From NCBI GenBank assembly GCA_011800805.1, contig MPNW01000150.1:221775-285774 (forward strand): 64,000 nt of DNA, in the 5' to 3' direction. Origin of the DNA: Hirudo medicinalis (Eukaryota > Annelida > Clitellata > Hirudinida > Hirudinidae). Each line of letters starts with the position of its first letter. Position 1 is the first letter of the stretch. The position numbers and the translations under genes are program-made. Below, piece by piece: positions 59,615 to 64,000 of the stretch. Below the pieces are notes generated by a model. That model saw only the letters and a program-made list of their open reading frames with translations. It did no database searches and was not told the DNA's origin.

Positions 59615-61577
59615 TCAGTCTTCATCTTCATCCTCATGGTCACTCCCAACAGGTGTACCTGGCACTTCATTGTCCTCATTCAGCCCTTCAGTCTGCAACG
59701 AGACATGGTACATGGCATCTTTTGTAAATAGTTTTTGTAATTTTATTAAGAGAAAGGGATTTAATTATCTAATTAATTATTAAGATTTAATTAGTAGGCA
59801 ATGTGGTTCAATTGTCCCTCGGAAATGACCTCATTCATCTGATTTTCAGGTCCTTGTTCCGATCTTGCCGTAGGCTCATCATCCTTTTCCACTAGAGGTT
59901 CATCTACTTCTAGACTGATTTCCATGTTATCTGTCTTTTTCAAAATTTGTTGAGACATTTTCATTCTCTTGATGACCGTTTCCCTGATGAGTCCATCCAG
60001 GAGCCTCCTTGCAGTGAGGTGGGTGTTGAGATTCTTTCGAACATTTCTCAACAAGCTCGGGAAGAAGTTTGTTTCAATTTCTAGGGTTGACAATGGGTTT
60101 AACATTTCAGTTTGAAGGAAATCGAACAAGATGTACAAACCTCTCTCTACTGGGTCATGAAAGAAGCCATTTTCTGAAAGAGTAGCAAGTACTGATGGAA
60201 CTAAGTCTATCAAAAGTTGTTGTGCATAAACTTTTGCGGCAATTTTTTCGGCAGTTTCCTTGTCTTGCTTTATTTTTTCTTCCTGTTGTTTCATCCTCAG
60301 CAACTGCAATTGTAATTTATTTAAGTAATTTATTATCAATTTACGAGGTTGTAATACTGTTTTTTACAAATATGTTTTAAAGTACAATCTTGAATATTGA
60401 AAAATAAAACCATTATCTCCTAGATGAAAGTGATTTAGCCTGCATCTTAAGATAAAATGAACAAGCAAAGATAAAAAATCAGATAAAAGTTTAGGCATCT
60501 TTACTTTTTCATGTTTCCTCCTTCTCTCCATCTCCTCAAGTCTTTGTTGTTCCTGCAGCTCAGCCTCCCTCATTTCCTCAAATATCTTCTGCTTATCTCT
60601 CAGGGAGGCCAATTCCTCTTCTTCCATGACTTCAATCAAGGCCTGCTCAGTCACCTTCCCAACCAAAACTTCTAAGATTGGTTGAACTTCAAGGTCAAAG
60701 TCAAATAGCTGTTGTGACAAATTTGTTGAACAGTTTTCTCCACAAGTTGTCATTTAAAATTTTCTAGACACATTTAAGTTGGAAAATATTACCTTTAATA
60801 AGTATGGTAAGCATATCCTTACATCAATTATATTTATGATTTAAAAATTCATGAATCTGATCACAATAATGACCATAACAACATACGTCCCCATTATAAA
60901 TTTGCGTTTCTTGATCCATGCCTGTCTTTGCAGGGATGAAAAGTGGGGTGGGAGGCCTGTCAAGAAAAGGGTCAGTCTGGCACGAGACTTCCATTTCCTC
61001 AATTACTTCGCTCAGTTCCTCCAAATAAAGTTCAGTCTGCAGTTTTATGTGCTGCCTTCCTTCTACTGGCTCTGGTGTGCTAGGAATCCAGGCATTTTTC
61101 TTTGAGCCTCTCAAGCTGCTGGAAAACTGCTTCTTGCTGCTTGAATAGTTTTTCTTGTCAAACAGACTGTGATAGGCACTCTGAAATTAATTTGCAACTG
61201 CTTTTAGAGTAATCATAAAGTCAACCAGTACATTGAAATTAATATTGCATTTTATGTAAGCCAATGTTTTTATTGAGAGCATCTTTATTCAGATCCAAAT
61301 GCAAGTGATACTTCGGTGTTTCTAGAATTTATGAAGGTATTTCCCCTGGCTACTTTTTTCTCAAACATCAAGTTAGAATAGGGGAGGTGATGAATAGCAC
61401 TGAAAAAATGTTTAAACATGTATTATTTTCTTTACCAATAACTGATGAGAGCTCTACTAACTCAGCAGTATGATATTCTCTGTACTTGTTCCTTTGTTGC
61501 ACAACTCTCGGTTGACTCGAAAACACGTAAGCTCCATTTGATGTTCTGTTGTTTTGATCGAGCGACAGAGTCATCAT
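59615..61577 (-). CDS. RSPH3: RSPH3, radial spoke head protein 3
   Basis: Five exons, about 61458-61577, 60887-61180, 60505-60708, 59830-60303 and 59615-59692, give about 389 residues. Motifs in family order are YVFSSQPR, STPEPVEGRQHIKLQTELYL, EVSCQTDPFLDRPPTPLFIP, AKTGMDQETQI, LFDFDLEVQPILEVLVGK, VMEEEELASLRDKQ, AAKVYAQQLLIDLVPSVL and RRLLDGLIRETVIKRM, all hallmarks of RSPH3. The protein anchors radial spokes in motile cilia and binds PKA (an AKAP). The tail is acidic (HEDEDED). The first donor is uncertain: TTA then GTAGAG at 61458, or TCA then GTTATT at 61443, because both keep phase. The last junction uses a weak GTCATT donor; reading through it would end at 59791. The start is the first of two adjacent ATGs at 61577. 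Confidence 0.9.
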
Positions 61578-61645
61578 TTTCTCCTTTTCATTAGTCACTC
61601 TTCGAATAGCCTGTCTCCGCTTTCCAAATTCAACCACTTCACCAG

Positions 61646-61657
61646 CTGCTTAGCAAC
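61646..61657 (-). promoter_or_regulatory. X-box-like RFX site upstream of RSPH3
   Basis: Read on minus: GTTGCTAAGCAG. The left half matches the RFX half-site GTTGCY; the right half is imperfect. It lies about 70 bp upstream of the RSPH3 ATG, where RFX sites of ciliary genes are usually found. Confidence 0.35.
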
Positions 61658-61939
61658 GACTTTGATTTCAGTCTTAATTAAATGCATTAATACTATTCAA
61701 GACTAATTAATGTTTATATTTAATTTAAACTTTTAAACAAAAAAAAAGAAAATTTATTTCTAAAATATAAATTTGCGATACGATTTGTAGCTGTGCGTGA
61801 AAGTATCTAATGCACGTGTTTCAAATCGATTCACAAAAAGTCCCGTGTCATCACTTAGCAATTTATTTATAAGCCATAAGTACATGCTTCTTCAGAATTC
61901 CCTGTATTTGTCTTCAAGCAGACTTTTTCGAACTTCGAC

Positions 61940-62154
61940 ATGGATAAAATACCATTGCCCCGGAAGAACACTAGTAATTAGAAATGTTATAAGTATTCAA
62001 CAGTGCTATAATTTGTAATTTTAATGTCTAATTATCTCTTGATTTGAAGGCTGTCAGATGTTGCTGAGGGACCCAAAAGTTACGCACCATGGGCATCTAA
62101 GAAGGAGAAGAACATTTGTCGATTCGATAACCGACAAACTTCCAATACTAAATT
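61940..62154 (+). CDS. Possible 5' exons of a gene divergent from RSPH3
   Basis: A start ATG at 61940 (MDKIPLPRKNT) ends at 61973 with a GTAATT donor in phase 1. A phase-matching acceptor at 62049 opens an exon to 62154 followed by a strong GTGAGT donor. The joined frame has no stop, and the second exon is basic (GHLRRRRTFVDSITDKLP). A different frame of the second exon is also open, so the reading is unsure. No family is recognised and no later exons were found before the right edge. Confidence 0.28.
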
Positions 62155-62277
62155 GTGAGTTTCTCTATATAAAAAAAAAAGAATCGAATTATTCTATCAG
62201 TTGTCAAACCTGTCGAATCTTCTGACATTGTCGTCCTGCGATTTTCGTTATTTGTAATAGCAACAAAGATAATGTGT

Positions 62278-62345
62278 CGTGTTTAACCCAGCCTGCAGCG
62301 CCAGGGAGCGCTCTCGGATAGGGGCGCTATATAAATGGTAGATCG
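62278..62345 (+). repeat. LINE/SINE 3'-end fragment
   Basis: GCGCCAGGGAGCGCTCTCGG is followed by GGGGCGCTATATAAATGGTA, a kind of end common to LINE and SINE tails in marine invertebrates. A related TATATAGCGCC word appears at 63697 and 63737. Confidence 0.45.
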
Positions 62346-62639
62346 TTTAAAAGTACCCTCACATCCTATTTGTATAGGATCCTATTTGTGCCACAAGTCA
62401 CTCAAAAGATCTCATAAATACGATAATTATGATTTTATTCAAAATTTTGGAATGAAATGGGGCTGAAAGCTGTTCAAGTGAGGTCATCTCAAGCTATAAC
62501 GGAACTTTGCTTTTAAGTTTTTTGCAGACGACGGAACGAATTGCTTTCAATCTGCCTCAATCGTCATTTGCTATGACATGTGATTCAATGTTCGGCGTTT
62601 TAACATTTCTTTTCACAAAATTAAATATCAAATGTTTGT

Positions 62640-63320
62640 GATATCTATCAAAAATTTGGGGTCGCAGGTAGTGAAACTGAAAAAAGTAATGGTGACAAAA
62701 CTGTTTCCACTATCTGCAAGCCGAAAAGTATCAAGGAAAGTTGCAAAACATGGTTCTAGCAACGCAAATTTGCTGTCACTGCTCAGCAAACGTCAGGCAT
62801 GAAGCTTTTGTTTAGAGTGGCATACTTTATGTTCGAACTAATCATTTGCGCCAGATGGTGTCGATTATAGCATCCTGTGATTCCAGTGGCCGGTTGACCA
62901 AGATTCCATATCTTTGTCCAACTAATGGCCGTAATATTCAAAACAAGTTTAACAGGCATTCTGTAAGCCTATGCAGAGGCTATGCAGAGGCCAGTCAACA
63001 AGACAATGTAGTTCGCCTTGACAAATTTCTCACTTATGGTGAATGAATGCACCGATGTCAATGGGGTTGAAAAAGTTAGCATTCGCTTCCTGGAGCAAAA
63101 AGGCATCGTTGAGATGTTTTTAATGTGTTGGACTATTGAGTCCACAAAGGCTGGCAATATTCACAGGTGCATTAAAACAAAATTTGGTTTTAGTTTGTGC
63201 GCTGCATCATTCGAAGGTGCATCAAACATCGGGGCGGTTTTCTTCGCAGAAATAGTTCTGATGACTTGTTTCATAGTATTTCGTGATATTATTAATACCT
63301 TCCGTGATTCTGATAGGTAA
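62640..63320 (+). mobile_element. hAT-like transposase relic (DUF4371 / BED type)
   Basis: The frame from 63018 reads FSLMVNECTDVNGVEKVSI, then FEGASNIGAVFFAE. This matches the catalytic region of hAT-like TTF/DUF4371 transposases (usually FSxLxDExTDVSxxEQLS and GxxYDGASNMxG). Upstream, SSNANLLSLLSKRQ resembles the end of a BED zinc finger (NTSNLLSHLKRH). Stops and frame shifts separate the pieces, so it is a dead copy. An ATG-initiated short frame within it is not a host gene. Confidence 0.55.
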
Positions 63321-63689
63321 AATACATGAATGTGTAACTAATTCATGACGACCAACTTCATGATCATCATGACAGGATGTTGTCAAACAAGTTTTCAATT
63401 TCAAAGCGGTTCTCAGAAGCAAACAAATGACGCTGCATGAGCTCCTTGAATGAATGTTGACGTGAAGTAAATTTTGCAGCGGCACAATAGACTCGTAGTT
63501 GCATCTATTAATGGCGTCTCTGTAAGCCAATTAATACTCACTTATGTTAGTAATTATTAATGGTTCTAAATTCAAGGACAGTTTTTAGACAACATAAATT
63601 TAGGTGAAAAAAAGTGCAATAAAAAAGATTTAGTTTTCAGCTACACTCTTTTTTCAACTTCACTGGAATTATTACTGATAATATTGTAC

Positions 63690-64000
63690 TTTATTTATAT
63701 AGCGCCACATGCATAGACGTTTTTTGTTAACCTTATATATAGCGCCTCTTGAGGCGGTGCAGGCTAGATATCGATCACGATACATTACGACTGTCAGCGC
63801 CCATTGTCAATGTCGAAATAATACGCCATCGCGATGCTATTATTATTATTTTTATTCAAAGTCAAACTCGGCCGTATTTACAGCCGGATAAAATGAAAGC
63901 CAAGTCTCATCCAGAGACCTCAGACAATACAAGAAAAAACAAAACATAAGACAAAAAAACAAAAAGCAAAGCAAAAAAAAAAAAATAAAATAAAATAAAA
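63690..64000 (-). mobile_element. Short repeat with (TTA)n tail, copy 2, and edge sequence
   Basis: 63851-63940 matches 50771-50860, with TTTATTCAAAGTCAAACTCG at the left and CCAAGTCTCATCCAGAGACC at the right, again next to a TTA run at 63838-63850. Upstream, TATAGCGCC words (63697, 63737) belong to the same class of repeat. The window ends in an A-rich run. Confidence 0.65.

Noticed and set aside
1..64000. Search for tRNA, rRNA, CRISPR arrays or bacterial operons
   Set aside because: None seen. Genes are spliced and eukaryotic, and no tRNA B-box with a matching A-box was found.

Overview
The window is AT-rich animal nuclear DNA. All recognisable genes are spliced, with exons that join in consistent reading phase. 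Many introns are very short (about 65-100 bp), and LINE, SINE and DNA-transposon relics plus microsatellites fill the spaces between genes and the longer introns. A radial-spoke gene implies motile cilia. BCL11, TIF1/TRIM and TNF-receptor family genes point to a bilaterian-grade invertebrate. The compact AT-rich genes would suit a tunicate-like or similar marine invertebrate, but the species cannot be fixed from the sequence. Two single-N joins (11705, 14930) are flanked by perfect 98-99 bp duplications and look like assembly artefacts.

Layout, left to right: NAA25 (-, 3' part off the left edge); a small unassigned ORF; YRDC (-); ANKRD40 (+, divergent from YRDC); a LINE tail; MZB1/pERp1 (-); EEF1D (-); a TIR-flanked DNA element and a second LINE tail; a TNF-receptor-like membrane protein with two cytoplasmic CARD-like modules (+), whose long third intron holds an APE-type LINE and an R2-like endonuclease fragment; NPEPPS aminopeptidase (-); LSM7 (+); a TRIM24/33 (TIF1) homologue (-) with a LINE relic in its 6.4 kb first intron; a 14 kb gene-poor interval rich in simple repeats and with three perfect CRE palindromes; BCL11 zinc-finger gene (+); DERL2 (+); RSPH3 (-) with an X-box-like site upstream; then a hAT-like transposase relic and short repeats to the right edge.

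The genes do not form one pathway. They are housekeeping functions (N-terminal acetylation, tRNA t6A synthesis, translation elongation, ER folding and ERAD, U6 snRNP, cytosolic peptide trimming), chromatin and transcription regulators (TIF1, BCL11), a ciliary gene and one probable innate-immunity receptor. The receptor, with extracellular TNFR-type cysteines, one membrane helix and tandem CARD-like modules instead of a death domain, is the most unusual item. Other points of note are three GC-AG introns in NPEPPS, frequent GTTAG splice donors, and a BCL11 protein with fewer zinc fingers than the vertebrate protein.
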